A DNA stretch of 64,000 bases from Moringa oleifera (lineage: Eukaryota; Streptophyta; Magnoliopsida; Brassicales; Moringaceae): NCBI GenBank assembly GCA_021397835.1, contig JAJFZO010000407.1, positions 3,410,001-3,474,000 of the forward strand. Reading direction: 5' to 3'. The notes under the pieces were generated by a model, which made no database searches, had not been told where the DNA came from, and saw only the letters and a program-made list of their open reading frames with translations. This document shows positions 48,905 to 61,774 of the stretch, piece after piece. Both the position numbers and the translations under genes were made by a program. Positions within the stretch are counted from its first letter, which is position 1. Every line of letters starts with the position of its first letter.

Positions 48905-49165
48905 TAATTATGGTACGATTGTTTTAAACAAGGTACGATTTAATCAAATAAGTTACGATTTCAAACATATAAGGTACGATTTCAGAAAACAAGTCACGAT
49001 TGAAAACAAAAAAGGTACGATTGAAGCAAACAAGTTACGATTTAAAACAAATACGATACGATTTCAACAAACAAGGTACGATTTATGCAATCACAGTACG
49101 ATTGCATAAAAAACAGTTCCATTAACAAAATAGGTTACGATTTCGTTAAATAGATACGATTATTA
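48905..49165 (-). repeat. Array E: 20-21-bp spaced GGTACGATT motifs in the ULP leader intron
   Basis: GGTACGATT, GTTACGATT or GTCACGATT begins at about 48912, 48932, 48952, 48973, 48993, 49014, 49034, 49056, 49076, 49097, 49134 and 49153. Spacing is almost always 20-22 bp although the sequence between cores varies. On minus the core reads AATCGTACC/AATCGTAAC. Confidence 0.92.
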
Positions 49166-49776
49166 ATATTATGAGGTCACGAATGCGATGAACCGTTGCA
49201 TATAGATGCACCTAAGCCAAGAAATTGGAGCCAACAAACCAGTAAATGAAGACTTAAGCATGCGATACCTATATACATATACCCAGAGAAATTTTTGGGT
49301 TTCAATGTATCAAAAGAAAAATGAAAAATAATACACCGCGATATACCCAAACATCGCAGATTCCAAAACCAATACAAAATCAAAAGAAAATGATTTAAAA
49401 ACTATTGGAGAAGTTTTCAAACCCATAGAGTAAACTCAAAAAAATTAAGAAATCGTTGAATCAAATATGAGGGAAGGATTTCATCCGTGGGTATTCAATA
49501 AGCAAAAAACCCACAGAAATTTGAGTAGAATAGATGCTTGAAATCATACCTCTATTGTTTTTTTAGTGATTCAGTAGCTTGCGGATAGTATTGAGGAAAG
49601 GTTGGTTTACAACGAAAGCAAAGAAATCAACAGACACCGAATGAAGAGAGCTGAAGCTGAACGAGCTAAGTGGTAAAGCTTAGCGCCAGAATTAGGAGAG
49701 AGGGAAATAGAGACGTTTGAGATGTTTGACTTTTCATATTCTGCAGTTGGACAAGTAAGTAATTGTACATCTGCTG

Positions 49777-49889
49777 TGAAGGGTAATTTTGTCTCAAAGT
49801 ATCTAAAAAGTGTTAAAAACAAATACATTAGTAATGTTAGTTATTTACGTAAATATCCTTATACGGGTGATTAAAATAGAATTTTCCCC
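49777..49889 (-). repeat. Right terminal inverted sequence of the MULE
   Basis: Its reverse complement starts GGGGAAAATT and reaches TTACCCTTCACA, matching the layout of the left end. 49166-49776 between this end and array E holds the promoter and leader of the ULP gene; the donor of the leader intron is at 49550. Confidence 0.5.
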
Positions 49890-51518
49890 TAGTTTTTGCT
49901 GTTGTAGTCAAATCTGAGTCAGCATTACTCAATATTATATCGTGCCCATGTAATGACTACGCTTCACTTCCTTTCTCCTGTGCATTTTCTGTCTGAAAAA
50001 GGAGCTTTCCATGTCAAATAATGAATTGGGTACTAAAATATTCATTGTCTCTGACTTCCTCTTACCAAATTGTCCGCCCTTAAAAGGTCAATTTTTGTTT
50101 ATTGTACCCTGGAATGTGTCTGTGCTTCTGTGTGAACTTGTCTCGCAGTTTTTCCAAGTAGGCATAAGTCGGTTGGTGGGAAGGTGGTGGCTATCCAGAA
50201 ACCTTCCAATTTTTGTCTGTATTCAACTCATAATGCTAACTTGTCTCGCTACGAATAGTGAGCGCCAGGCTGCTTGGGCGTTGAAATTGTAAGCAACAGG
50301 CAATAAGCATTCAGAATTCAACTGCTGTAGCCGCCAGTTGCTCTTACTCGTTAAAGGTCTTACAGGTTGGTGAACCACTTGGTTTGTACCTCAATATTGA
50401 CTGCAGCTTACCTGACACACCATCTCACCCATGACTCCTACAGTTCTAACTCTTAACTTTTCACATTGCTCATATTTTATTTTATTAATTAATATTTCTA
50501 ATTTAACTTTTTGGTACTAAATAAAAATAAAAATAAAACAAATATAATTTTTATTGTTGTGGGTCAGATTTCTCATCCTAAACTCAATAAAAGATTGTCG
50601 GTACAGGTTTAGACATTTTTCTTAATTTAACCATCTTTTAAAGTATAAACTCCAAACCATATAAAATCACGTAATTATGATTAAAATAAATTTTATTTAT
50701 ATTGATGTCTAAAGTCATCTTTTAATTTATCTATTTTATTTTATTTTGATATAATCGTATGATTTTTAATTGATGTATTATTTAATTGACAGATAATATA
50801 TTAATTTAAAATAAGATAAAACAAAACATGATTATAAAATGGGATCTAACCTTAAAAAGAGTTGAAGCTTCTGCTTTTTCAGACAATTTTTATTTTTTTC
50901 TCTGAGGGTCATGGAAAATCAGAACAGCTACTTCCACTCAGATTTGTCCTTTGCTGTTTCACACTCACCCGTCTCACCACTTACGTCCCTGCCGCATCAG
51001 GCGAACGTGTTATGGAAGACAAAATTCTGCGTGACCCACGTTGGTTGGATAAGGCCGTGTTTCGTGACCACTTAGTCCGTTTAATCTTCGTGCAGAACCT
51101 TCTAATACAAGTTCGATGCTTCCAGGAAAAAGAAGAATCTCCACGAGGAGAGAACCCAGCAGCTCGCCTCCCGCGCGCGTTCGTCCGCGCACACCCATTC
51201 GGGTCGCTGTTTACATGGTCCCTTTGACTTATATAACCAGTGAATCTTAAACGCACGAGGAGAAACTTCTTTTTAATCCCCAAATTGCCCCTGGTTTTAT
51301 GAGACTGGAAGGGGGTAGTTTCGTCAATTTTTATTTCTTGAAATGAAAGATATGGGTAGTTTGGTAAAACCGTCAAATGGGACGGCCAGTCAAATTTCTC
51401 GACTTGGAAAACCTATATAAGTACCGTTAGTTATTACGCTTTCTTCATCTTCCTCGCAAACCCTAATTCTCATAGTATTCGTATTAAGTTGATATCTTCT
51501 CTGGGAAGTCGAGTAGCT
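49890..51518. other. Intergenic: MULE right flank and ZAT11 promoter
   Basis: No gene. Two TATA-like strings lie upstream of ZAT11: TATATAA at about 51230-51236 and at 51414-51420; the nearer is 105 bp from the start codon. TTTGAC (W-box core) near 51222 and a CGCG-rich stretch near 51172 are of the kind found in stress-induced promoters; their use here is inferred. Confidence 0.5.
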
Positions 51519-52043
51519 ATGAAGAGAGGCAGAGAAAACGGAGGAACAGAAGGATTGGACTTGGCGAAGTGTCTCATGCTGCTCACTCAAGGTCTGGAAA
51601 CAAAACCCAGAAGCCACTCGTCGGCACCGACCAACGAAGCCTTCGAATGCAAAACCTGCAACCGCAAGTTCCCGTCGTTCCAGGCTCTCGGTGGTCACCG
51701 GGCGAGCCACAAGAGGCCGAGATTAGAAGGAACTGATCACCAAGTGAAGTTGCTCAGCTTGGTGACTTCCAAGCCTAAGACGCACGAGTGCTCCATTTGC
51801 GGTCAGGAGTTTGCCATGGGACAAGCTCTGGGTGGCCACATGAGGAGGCACAAAGCTGCCGTTGTCGGCACGAACCAGAGCTTGCCTCTGTTTCCTGTGG
51901 TTTCTTGCTTGCCGGTCTTGAAAAGATCTAACAGCAGGAGAGTGTTTGGGTTGGACTTGAACTTGACTCCATTGGAGAATGATCTGGAGTATACGTTCGG
52001 AAAGATGGCTCCCAAGTTTGATCCTCGCCATGTTACAGTTTAG
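51519..52043 (+). CDS. ZAT11: C2H2 zinc-finger transcriptional repressor, ZAT11-like
   Basis: Intronless, 174 residues. An L-box-like LDLAKCLMLL lies at 13-22. Two plant-type fingers follow: C44-x2-C47 with QALGGH (55-60) and H64, and C91-x2-C94 with QALGGH (102-107) and H111. The EAR repression motif LDLNLTP is at 135-141, followed by LENDLEYTFGK, which fits Arabidopsis ZAT11. C1-2i ZAT proteins act in the nucleus as stress-induced repressors. The first ATG of the frame is used; the frame is open a little upstream but has no earlier ATG. Its place next to KIN-5B repeats the Arabidopsis order At2g37420-At2g37430, apart from the transposon lying between them here. Confidence 0.93.
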   Translation: MKRGRENGGTEGLDLAKCLMLLTQGLETKPRSHSSAPTNEAFECKTCNRKFPSFQALGGHRASHKRPRLEGTDHQVKLLSLVTSKPKTHECSICGQEFAMGQALGGHMRRHKAAVVGTNQSLPLFPVVSCLPVLKRSNSRRVFGLDLNLTPLENDLEYTFGKMAPKFDPRHVTV

Positions 52044-52800
52044 TGCCGAAATCTGTAATTTTTCTTCTTGATTGTTCATATTCTTTCATTTGTTCCATGT
52101 ATAACAGTGATTAATTAATGATTTTCCATCGTCAGATTTGAGTTTATTCTTTCATCAAGGATTCTCGCAAGAAAAATATCTTGGGCTAAGAACTTTCACC
52201 AAACCGATTGTCTTATGGCTCAATCCAGGCCCGCATCTAAGAAACGGGCTTCTCTTCTGGCCCAATTTTAAATGGGCTTTTCTATAGACCCGGAACTAAA
52301 ATCCCTAGGGTTAATCATGTCACGAATCTATTTATCAATCTATTAGTAAGGTTTTGTTTATGGACCGACATGATTTCTCTAATATTCTCCAAGAAGTAAA
52401 AAAAGATCTTTGGAGCTTCATTTAGAGAGTAATTTAGGGTTTATCATTCATTAATTGTAGCAAATCTTGAAAAATACATGTACGAATTTAGGGTTTGTCT
52501 ATTTAGGGTTTGTCTAATATTCGACAAATTAGGGTTACTATTTTGAGAACCGAAACATGGATGTAACATTTAACCTAATTGAAAGAGACTCTCCTATTAG
52601 GGTTTTGGATATGTCCCAAAAGGTCAATGTTGGATCCCCAAATTAATCCCGAAATTGCTAAGAAAATTAGGAAAAAAATAACACTAATTAATTCGATCAA
52701 TCTTCAAGGGTATAATTTATTATATGATGCACTGAACTTTTCAAGCAAAGGCCTACTTCAGTTTTGACAATATCGACCTAATTATCACAGAACCAAAAAG
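52044..52800. other. ZAT11 3' region, then a cluster of site II and telo-box motifs without a gene
   Basis: After the ZAT11 3' UTR come TGGCCCAAT (about 52258), TGGGCTTT (52273) and several AGGGTTT telo-boxes (about 52435, 52490, 52505, and near 52596). These usually mark promoters of ribosomal, organellar or snoRNA genes. No open frame of note follows. Confidence 0.5.
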
Positions 52801-55800
52801 AAAAAATTAATTATAAGATCACCGAATTAAATTTTTGCTTAATTTAATGAAAAAAGTTAACCGAGTTTGTCATTAAGCATGCTTAAAAAATGATTTGGAC
52901 GAAAGGGACTCCGAAGATCATCAAATGCTAAACCGGATTAATAACTATGGTTATTACTTTCAAAGCCGTGGCATTGAGACAGAACTATGCCTTTATTAAT
53001 GGGGGAGATTGCTGATAGAGAAGAATATGTTGGTTGTCTATCTTGCAATGAAGTCATGAATTAGGTCATCCAACCTCTTTAATAAAACATTTGAAGAAAT
53101 TGGCTTTTTTGGTAAAATCAGAAAATTCATGTGCTATCAAAATTTTTAAAATTAATTATGTAAAGTTGATTTGCAAGAAAAATCTGTTTACTTAAAATTT
53201 ATATTTTTATTGTATTTTTAATATAAAATTTTTATTAATAATTTTATACATACATAATATGCGTATAACTTTTACGTATACAAAACTAACATAATAATTT
53301 AAACAATATAAAAATTGTTATTATGCAAAGAGTATTTTTGTTCAAAAAATATCTAAAAAATTAAATAACTTAAATTAATAAAAATAAATATTTTTAGGAT
53401 ACCTTTTTTGTACGGGCCCATTTAACAAAATTTTTCAAAATATTTTGACCTATGGCTATCCCCTAACCCATAATGTAACAATAGTTAATTAATTAATTTC
53501 TTATTAAATGATTTCTTATATTACTTATTTTACGTCTAATTTCTCAAGTCCAATACTAGAGAATTATAATGCCTATGAGTCAATTAAACCTTTTTTTTTG
53601 TGCAAATATCGTAATGAAATTTAAATAAATTTTTTTTAAAAAAAAAAGAAAAAATGGGTTTGAATCCAATGAATCCATTGTGTATTTAACTGCAATCGCA
53701 AACCAAAATAATTAAACATTAGAGATAAACATTGCATGATCTTGAAAAAATAATTAGCCACTTGTATGAGAATTCATATTACTAAATTCTGAATGTTCTT
53801 GGAATTCATGATTTTCTCGAGATCATATAGCTATAATTCACTCTATCCAAGTCAGCAGATTAAGGGAAGTCAGCCTATCATGCAATTCTTTAACTCCGAT
53901 TTTTATAGATGACTTTGTGTTTAATTAATCTCACACTCCTTAGGGAACAATTAAACCGATATGTTCCGTCTAATCACGATTCATATAGTCATATTAATTT
54001 CTTGATTTTTAGTTAATATTCATGCAAAACACCTCATTGCCACACATGAGCACATGACCTTGATTCTTCTTATCCAAAGTTAATATTAATCTTAATTAAC
54101 AGATTAATTAATCACAAAGTTTCATACTTAATTAGCTAATGTTTTTGCCTTGGTTGGTTTCCGTCTCGTTTTAACAGAAAATAATAAAAAATTACATGAG
54201 CCCGTGAAAATTAATATTATAAGTATTTTTAAGATATGTATAGTTAATTAATCTAACATATTATTACATTTCATTGTCAATATTTAATTTTTATCTCATA
54301 GACATATTACAAAATATTACTTGTTTTTAATTTTATTTTTTATAAGTTAATTATAAATAAATTTTAATTCAAATAATTATAAAATATTAATCATAATTTT
54401 ATTGTTAAAATACTTTTGAAATGACCTGATTAGATAAATTCTGAACTCAATATTGAGTTTATTTTTTAAATCTCAATAATTTTTAACTCTTGAGTTTTTT
54501 TATGATTTTTTGATAATATATATAATTAAATATAAAAAATATATACATATATATTTTTTGTTTTTTGAAAAATTACTAACATCGTGACAGCGAGGAATCA
54601 AATCATTGTCCTTAACCATCTATGCAAGAGGGGAAGTATATTCTTTCTTCTTTACTTAGATGTCTGAATCAACATGTTAATGTCATTGGGTGATCCACTG
54701 AAATGCACTTTATAATCACTCTTCATTGTCATCATTACCAATTTTCGAAAACTGCTTGTCGGCACAATACCAAAATTCTACACTAAACTAATTTGGAAAG
54801 GTGGATTCGGAGAAGATGTCACTGTTCCATTGCCTCGATCCTTCTTTTGATTCCCTACTATTATCTTAACCTCTCCGCAATACTCCAAAATTTTGGCGAT
54901 ATCTTACTATTTGCTTTCCCATAATCTTTGAAGCTTCCTCGGTCAAAAATCGTTGAATTTGGTATCATTATTGCATAATTTGATCATGAAGTGGGCCGTT
55001 GAAGTCTGACTAGTGGGTGCTAATTAGTGTTACAATAGTAAGCATCGCATTAACTAATGCATTATTATTTTTGTTACACTTTTAATCACATTTTTGCTAC
55101 CGCATGAATCATGTTTTTGATGTTTTAGTGCTAGGGGACAAGCTTGGTTAGCGTCATTGCTTAGCAAATTCATAATGGACTAAACGAAAATTCATGTATC
55201 ACAACGTCAAAATGGGCACTCGTAGAGTGGCCAAAACACGAAAGAATCATAGAGAACGAACTTTACGAATCTTCCATTAAGATATTCATTTTCTTTCTAA
55301 CCGCTAATGAGTTCATTAGAAAACTTAATTAAATTAATTATTCTCAATGTTTCTTTTTTTATGTCATTTTTCATGTGTTTTAAGTATAATTTTTTATTAA
55401 TCCACGTAACAAATATAAAATCAAATAAAATTTTAAAAAATAAAACAAACTATCAAATTAATAAATATAAAACTTGCTTGTTAAATTTATACAAGATATT
55501 GATAAGTTTATAATCATTACTAATTGAGAACGTTCATATCATGCTAAGATTAACAATTTGAAAGGCATGATTTTAATCGATGTTTCGTGTTGATTCGATT
55601 ACGAGGTAGCTCATAAACAAACTAGGGTGATTATGAATGCACTAATTAGATTAAGGTGCCACATGGGAACATGTAAGAAATTAACAGCACAAAGGTCTTA
55701 GGCAGGTGATCCATGGAAAATAAAGGTGTAAAGGTAATGAAGCTCAAAATGATTGCACAATATTGATAGTGAAAGTATTTGGAGATTCCACTTAGTACTA

Positions 55801-57289
55801 ATTACTATTTAATTTTTTAAGTTATGGGTTTTATGATTAAGACACCTCACTCTAATCATACTCATGCAATCCTAATTATTGATTAGCTTTTCTTTGATTA
55901 ATTAATTAATTAATTTTTACTTATTTGGCTCAAAGCAATGTGTTCATCAAGTACTATAAGTACCTTCATCATCTTTTTTAAAGCTTGGGTAATCAATATT
56001 TCGACATATTTAATCTTCAAAATGAGAATTTTTAATGCCCAAATAAAAACAAGTAATAAAGTCTCAAATAAATCCTTAAACATTATTGTCATTTAATAAA
56101 TTATAGTTAATAATAAATCTTTAAACATTAATTTATATTTTACTGTCCTTAGAATAAAAACAAACACTAACAATGATAAAAACAAAAGAATCAATTAATT
56201 TATGTTGTGGCATTATGCTTGCTTGTGTGCCATTTTGGACCGATTTTCTTAATCCTTAGATATGTTAGCGATCATATGTATATCTTTGCTCCGATTATGT
56301 TAATTAAAACGTGGGCTCTTATTAATCTGAGTGGAGGGCAGTTGTTAATCTTCCTAGCAAGTGCCACCTTGTTCTAGAAGAAGCTAATAAACATTTTAAT
56401 TAGAGTTATAATCACTTTTAAGCATGTTGTGGTCATGTCATTCAATAATCAGTTCATGCCTTTGAATTATTGAATCTTAAATATTCATAAAAGCTACTGC
56501 ATGAACAATGTTCCTTAGCCGTGCAACACGACAACTTCTTTTCACTAACAATATTAAAATATTATTTTTTTTTTAGGTTCATGAATTTTATTATATTATT
56601 TTATATTTTAATTATATTATAAATATTATTTAAAATAAATATAATTTTTTTAATTTAAAAATTAAGGTATTGATTTGATTAATTATATACAAATTATATT
56701 TAACTTTGATTTTAATAATTATAAAAAATTAAAAATATTTTAACATTTGAGATACCATATAATGACTCAAATAAATTTTAATTTTAATTTTAAACTCTTT
56801 TTTAATTCAAGAATTATTTTTAATATATTTTTAAATTTTTAATAAATATGTACTATATATTCAATATTATAAAATTTGATTTTTTATAATGTTAGCATAA
56901 ATATGTATTCGCATTTATGAAAATTTTAAATTAAAATTCATTATACACAGTCCTTAATTTGAATAGCTATTTCACAAAATTATTGACATGCTCTAAATTG
57001 AATTAAATTGAAAATTTTGAAATTAATATTTGTTGTACAAGATATAAATTTAAATAACCTCATAGAAAAAAATAATAACATGATTTAAGTTGAATTAAGT
57101 TAAAATATAAAATACATAATTAATCCAATCGATACTTTAATGTATAAAATTAAATATGGATATAATTCAATTTTTTATTTTAGTATCCTCTTATTTAATT
57201 TTTAATATATCTATACATGTAATAGTTTAAATTTTATATAATAATTAATAACATAATTTGTAGTCGATGTGAAGTTTATGAGCTTTGGC

Positions 57290-57324
<35 letters not shown>

Positions 57325-60240
57325 TTTATTCATCATATTTTGAACTTAATTATCACAAAAAATGTCAATTATTAATGTTTTAAGTAGTCTTATGAATATA
57401 AATATTTTTTACTTTAGTTCACGTAATTTTATAAATATTATCTATTTTAAAATCTTAATAATAAATTAAAATAAAAATTTGTTTTAATTAAAACTTAAAA
57501 AAAGCATTTACGACGCTGTGTTGATGATCAAGATAATAAAATAACATTATTTACAAAACAAAAAATAAACATCATATTAATTTTTTCTTAATTAGTATAA
57601 ATATGTGAAAATTCAAAAATAAATAAAATGTGACACGACAAATATGGTAGCATTTGAAAGATGGGTTACAAATCATGGACCGACGGACATATATCCCTTG
57701 GTCAAATATAATTAGAGCTACTAAAATTTTACATCAATAACACATCATCAAAGGATGTTTCTAGAATGTTAAAAAGTAAATCCTCCCATGGTAATATCTT
57801 AGTGCCTATCAAATAATAACATATCTTGTGGAAGCTTCTCTCAAAGTAAATTACGAAGATGATACGGAAAGTAATGATCTTTATGTATTTAAGCTATAAA
57901 TTACTGCTTCAAGATCAAGCTAAAAGGGACATTTACGGATAAACCCGAATCACGATTATCAAACTCTTAGGTAAAAAGATGATTTTTTAAAATAAAAAAA
58001 TAGGTAAATTAAGCAAAAGATTACATTAGAGTAAGTGTACTTAATTATGTGACGCAACCTATGCCCCCCTCAAGGTGTTTTAGGGTTACTTTAATTAAAT
58101 CTCTTTGGTTTAACCTTATGGTCAAGTCGATTAGGTTGTAGGCATGATTTGGCCAAATCTTCCCGTGCCACTAAAGGCAGCCCACCGGAGCAATGAACAT
58201 GACACGTTCCAATAGCCCCAACCAACACTTAAGCAATAAATTAATCATAACGAATTCAAATTAATTATTATTTTATCCTTTAGTGTACAAGATTAACCCA
58301 CTAATTTAATTATGTTTCCTCGGTGTAGGCTTTTTACTCTTTTTCCTTTGCTAATCTTTGACTCTAAGCACTAGCATGGAAACGTGGCATGTGTTCAAAG
58401 GCATTAAGGATTATAATTTTGGATTAATGAAGGGCTTAGGGGTACAATAATTAATCGCCCTGGCACATGGTGCATGAGCACGGTGGCTTAGCTAATGAGC
58501 ATGGGGCTATTTCATCGGTCCAAAAGTTTCAAAAAGATCCAAACTTGTAATAATTAATGAATTATATCGTGCTTCGATCCAAATTATTTAATTAATTTAG
58601 TTAACATTAGGGTTTTTTTTTTCTTTTTTGATTGAGTGTTAGAAAGAGAAGGTGGGCATGCTCCACTTGGCAAGAAGAGAGACCAAACAAGTGTGTGGTG
58701 AGTCTAGGTTACCCCCACACAACATTTTCAATAATCATATTATTACTACATAAAAATTCTCACTTATATGATTTTTTAATATAAAATAATATTATTTTAT
58801 AAATAATTTTTTTAGTTACTATTTTTATAAAATAATTACGTATTAATATTTTTTTAAAAAAATTAATATATTTTACAAAAATATTGAATTTTTATATAAA
58901 AAAATATCAATAATGAAGTCAAATTGAAACAACTCACGAACCAAACCCTTTTAAAGTGTAGATGCATGGATTCATTCCTGCAGTCCATATCTCTACCTAA
59001 GTTACACCAACTATTTGGAATCAGCAGACATTACATAGTCATCTTACACATTTAATGTTGATTTTTTATGTAATTTTTTTAAAAAAATTTATAATTGACA
59101 ATAATAATATTATTAATTTTTTTTAATTTTTATTTAATTTTTTCATAGAAAATATTCTCTCAAGATCAATAATTTTCCCTGATTCTTTCTCTCGCAGAAC
59201 TGTCAGCCAGATTTTATAAAAATCACAACTCTTGTTTTCGTTCTTATTGCTGGGCAGATGGGACGCTGGCCCGAAGGGTACATTGCAGGGCGCGTGTGGC
59301 TTCCAGGGTAAGGTGAGTTGAGAGTGTGAAGAGGCAAGAAGAGTGGGGTCCTACAGTGGGGACCACGACCCTTAAACTAAGGGCACAGTACCAGTACTGA
59401 CCCATGGAACCAAAAGGATGCAGATCCTCATAACCGATTTGACTATCTTCTTTAAATTTAGTCGAGGTCAATGCTCCCGCTGCAGTTCGCCAGACTCTGA
59501 CACTGCTGCCCCGCCTCCCCCTTTCTCTTCCAGAGTAAGGCACCATAATAACTTAATAAAATTTAAAAATAATTCATAAATTAAATAAATATAAAATTTA
59601 TTAAAATTATTCATTTAATTATAAATATCATTAATATTTTATAATTATTTAACTCGATATTCAAATTAAAATTTTAAATATTTAATTTATAAAATTAAAA
59701 AAATAAAGTTGAAATTAATTTTCAGTAAATTTTAATTTGTTAATATTAATTATTAAAATTGATTTGATTTTAATTAATATATTAATTAAAAAGTAATTAT
59801 TGTCTTGTAAGTTTCCGGATCAACAGAAATTCATTTTGTGCTTAGAATGTGGAAAAATAAGCCCATGGTCAAATATGGAGAATTTCACATATTCCACTAA
59901 TTGAGCAAATTCAACTTAAAAAAGGTCGTTTGACCAGTTTGGAGAATCCTACAATTTAAGAAGGAAAGAAAAGATGAATTTTCCAGAGAAAAAAAAAAAA
60001 ATCAACCTTCCTAATGATTTATTGAGACAAATCAAGGGGCTGACACATGTAGTTTTGAAAGTGCAAATCCAGTTGAAGCTGTTTGTCTTAATCTCACCGA
60101 ATGAGATTGAGAAGGAGCTCTAACAACAATTGGAGGAATTATCCTAATAAGCTTCCCTGCGTTTCAAATGGTACAGTGAGTAAAGTTACGCCAATAGGGT
60201 TGTAATTAGTTCCAACTAAGCACAGTACCCCCTCTCGTTC
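52801..60240. other. Long AT-rich intergenic region
   Basis: About 7.4 kb with no gene I can support. It includes an (AT)n microsatellite at 57293-57320 and a GC-richer island at about 59180-59545 whose minus-strand open frame (59244-59546) matches no known family. No transposon coding parts were seen. Confidence 0.65.
57293..57320. repeat. AT dinucleotide microsatellite
   Basis: About 14 uninterrupted AT units within AT-rich intergenic DNA. Confidence 0.9.
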
Positions 60241-61774
60241 CTTTGAAATTACTATACTACCCCCATATCTCCTTCAATACTCCAAGCCCCCTCTCTCTTG
60301 ACGGAATGCAAGCTTTCTCTCTCGAGCACCCTATAAATTTGAGAAGCAACGAGCCCTTTTTGCTTTTACGAGGAACGCCTCCGAAGGGATTGCTGTGCAG
60401 TGTTCTCCTCCTCCTCCTTCACCAATCAAGACTGGCAAAAGGCAAAGCAGCACAGATCACAGTGACAGTCTGATCTCTTACTCTCTTTTCTCTCTCTGTC
60501 TATGTCGCTTTCGTCGTCTTGTTCGATCTTTCGGTCAGCAGAAACGAGAAGGAAAAGTCGATAAAAGAGGAGAGACGGGACAAGTTTTTGATTCTCCTCT
60601 GTGAAAAACCTCACATCTCCATTTCTTGTCCACTCTTGTAAGTATTTTACTTCCTCGCTTTCAACTTTATTCTTTGGTTAGATCATTTTCTTTTTCCTGC
60701 TACTGATTCTTCGGTTTTCTAGGTTTACTTTCATGTTCTTTTTTTGGCTTAGCATGTTGTTTTCTTTGTTCTCAATCAGCAATGTCGCTGACTCCTTCCC
60801 TCTAAAACCAACGTATTGCTTCTGATAATTTCCCTTTTTCAGTGTTCTGCTTTCATACTGGACTCTGTTTTCTATTATCTGTTATCTGTTCATTCAAATC
60901 TGCGCACTGGATAGGGATTCTTGGAAATTTCCAAGATCTTGGGATTTTCTGGCAGGATTTTTTGTTCGAAACCCATTTTTCAGACAATATCATAATATAT
61001 TAGGTTTTCACATTAATATAAAGTTTTGATCCTTCATTCTTCCTGGCCTCCCCTGTAAAGTCTTACTATAGTTTATGAACTTTGAAGTTGCTTTCTAGGT
61101 GAAAAAAGAATAATCAAAAAGCCAAACTTTTTTGGGATGGGTTAATTCAGATTTGATCTCGAATGAAAGATATAAAGCAAGCTCAAATCTTTTTATTGTT
61201 ATAATATCATCCTCCACTCTGTCCTCCTCTCTGTAAAGGCCTTCACCAGAAGCTTCTAAGGAAACATACATCCCCAAAAAGGATGAACCTGACCATTTCT
61301 CCTCTTTCCCTCTCTCTTTATTATATGTTACTCGGTAAGATATTGATGTTCAGTTCATTTCGTTTTCATTTTCATTTCTTTTCCTTTCTTTCCCTCTACG
61401 GGAGCTGTCTCCATTTTCCCTGCAACTGGGTCTTTTATATTCTCGTTGAAAACTCCATTTTAGACTAATTTAAGCATCTAAACAAGTTGTACCAGTCCAA
61501 AGAGAAAACACATAAATTAATAAACAATTTTTCATCTTCAACCTTATTTCTCTGTATGATATCATACCCATCTTGTTTTTCTCTCAGACTTTCTCTATAT
61601 AATAATGTAATCTGAAACAAAGGCCTTTCGCTGTTTGCACACAGGAAAGGATAATCAGAAACCTTATCTATTATAACAGGTTCTATTTTCGTGGAGCTCT
61701 CAGTCAGATTCTGATTGACCCTCCTGTGTTTTTTGGATTTAGTTTGATTTCCAGTGATCACACAGTGGAGCAGT
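60241..61774 (+). promoter_or_regulatory. Promoter, leader and leader intron of the 5-phosphatase gene
   Basis: The CT-rich stretch 60280-60636 looks like leader DNA. A donor (TTG|GTAAGT-like, CTTGTAAGTATT) at about 60637 and an acceptor ending at 61754 frame a leader intron of about 1.1 kb, leaving a short second leader exon 61755-61774 before the start codon. Short open frames in the leader could be upstream ORFs. Confidence 0.5.

Larger units (their letters stand above)
40627..49889. mobile_element. Mutator-like transposon (MULE) of Kaonashi/VANDAL type, about 9.26 kb
   Basis: The element carries a MuDR-type transposase gene on plus and a DUF1985-ULP protease gene on minus, converging on a noncoding centre. 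This gene content is the hallmark of Kaonashi (KI) MULEs that captured an Ulp1-like gene, and of VANDAL elements. The ends are long, poorly matched inverted sequences (40627-40742 against 49777-49889), as in MULEs that have almost lost their terminal repeats. A 7/9 nine-base duplication flanks it. Five noncoding blocks carry TCGTAAC-type arrays. It landed 141 bp after the KIN-5B stop codon. One frameshift in the transposase gene is the only visible damage. Confidence 0.85.

Noticed and set aside
44227..49165. Regular repeats that might be read as a CRISPR array
   Set aside because: Plant nuclear DNA inside a MULE; units are tandem with no unique spacers of fixed length and no cas genes.
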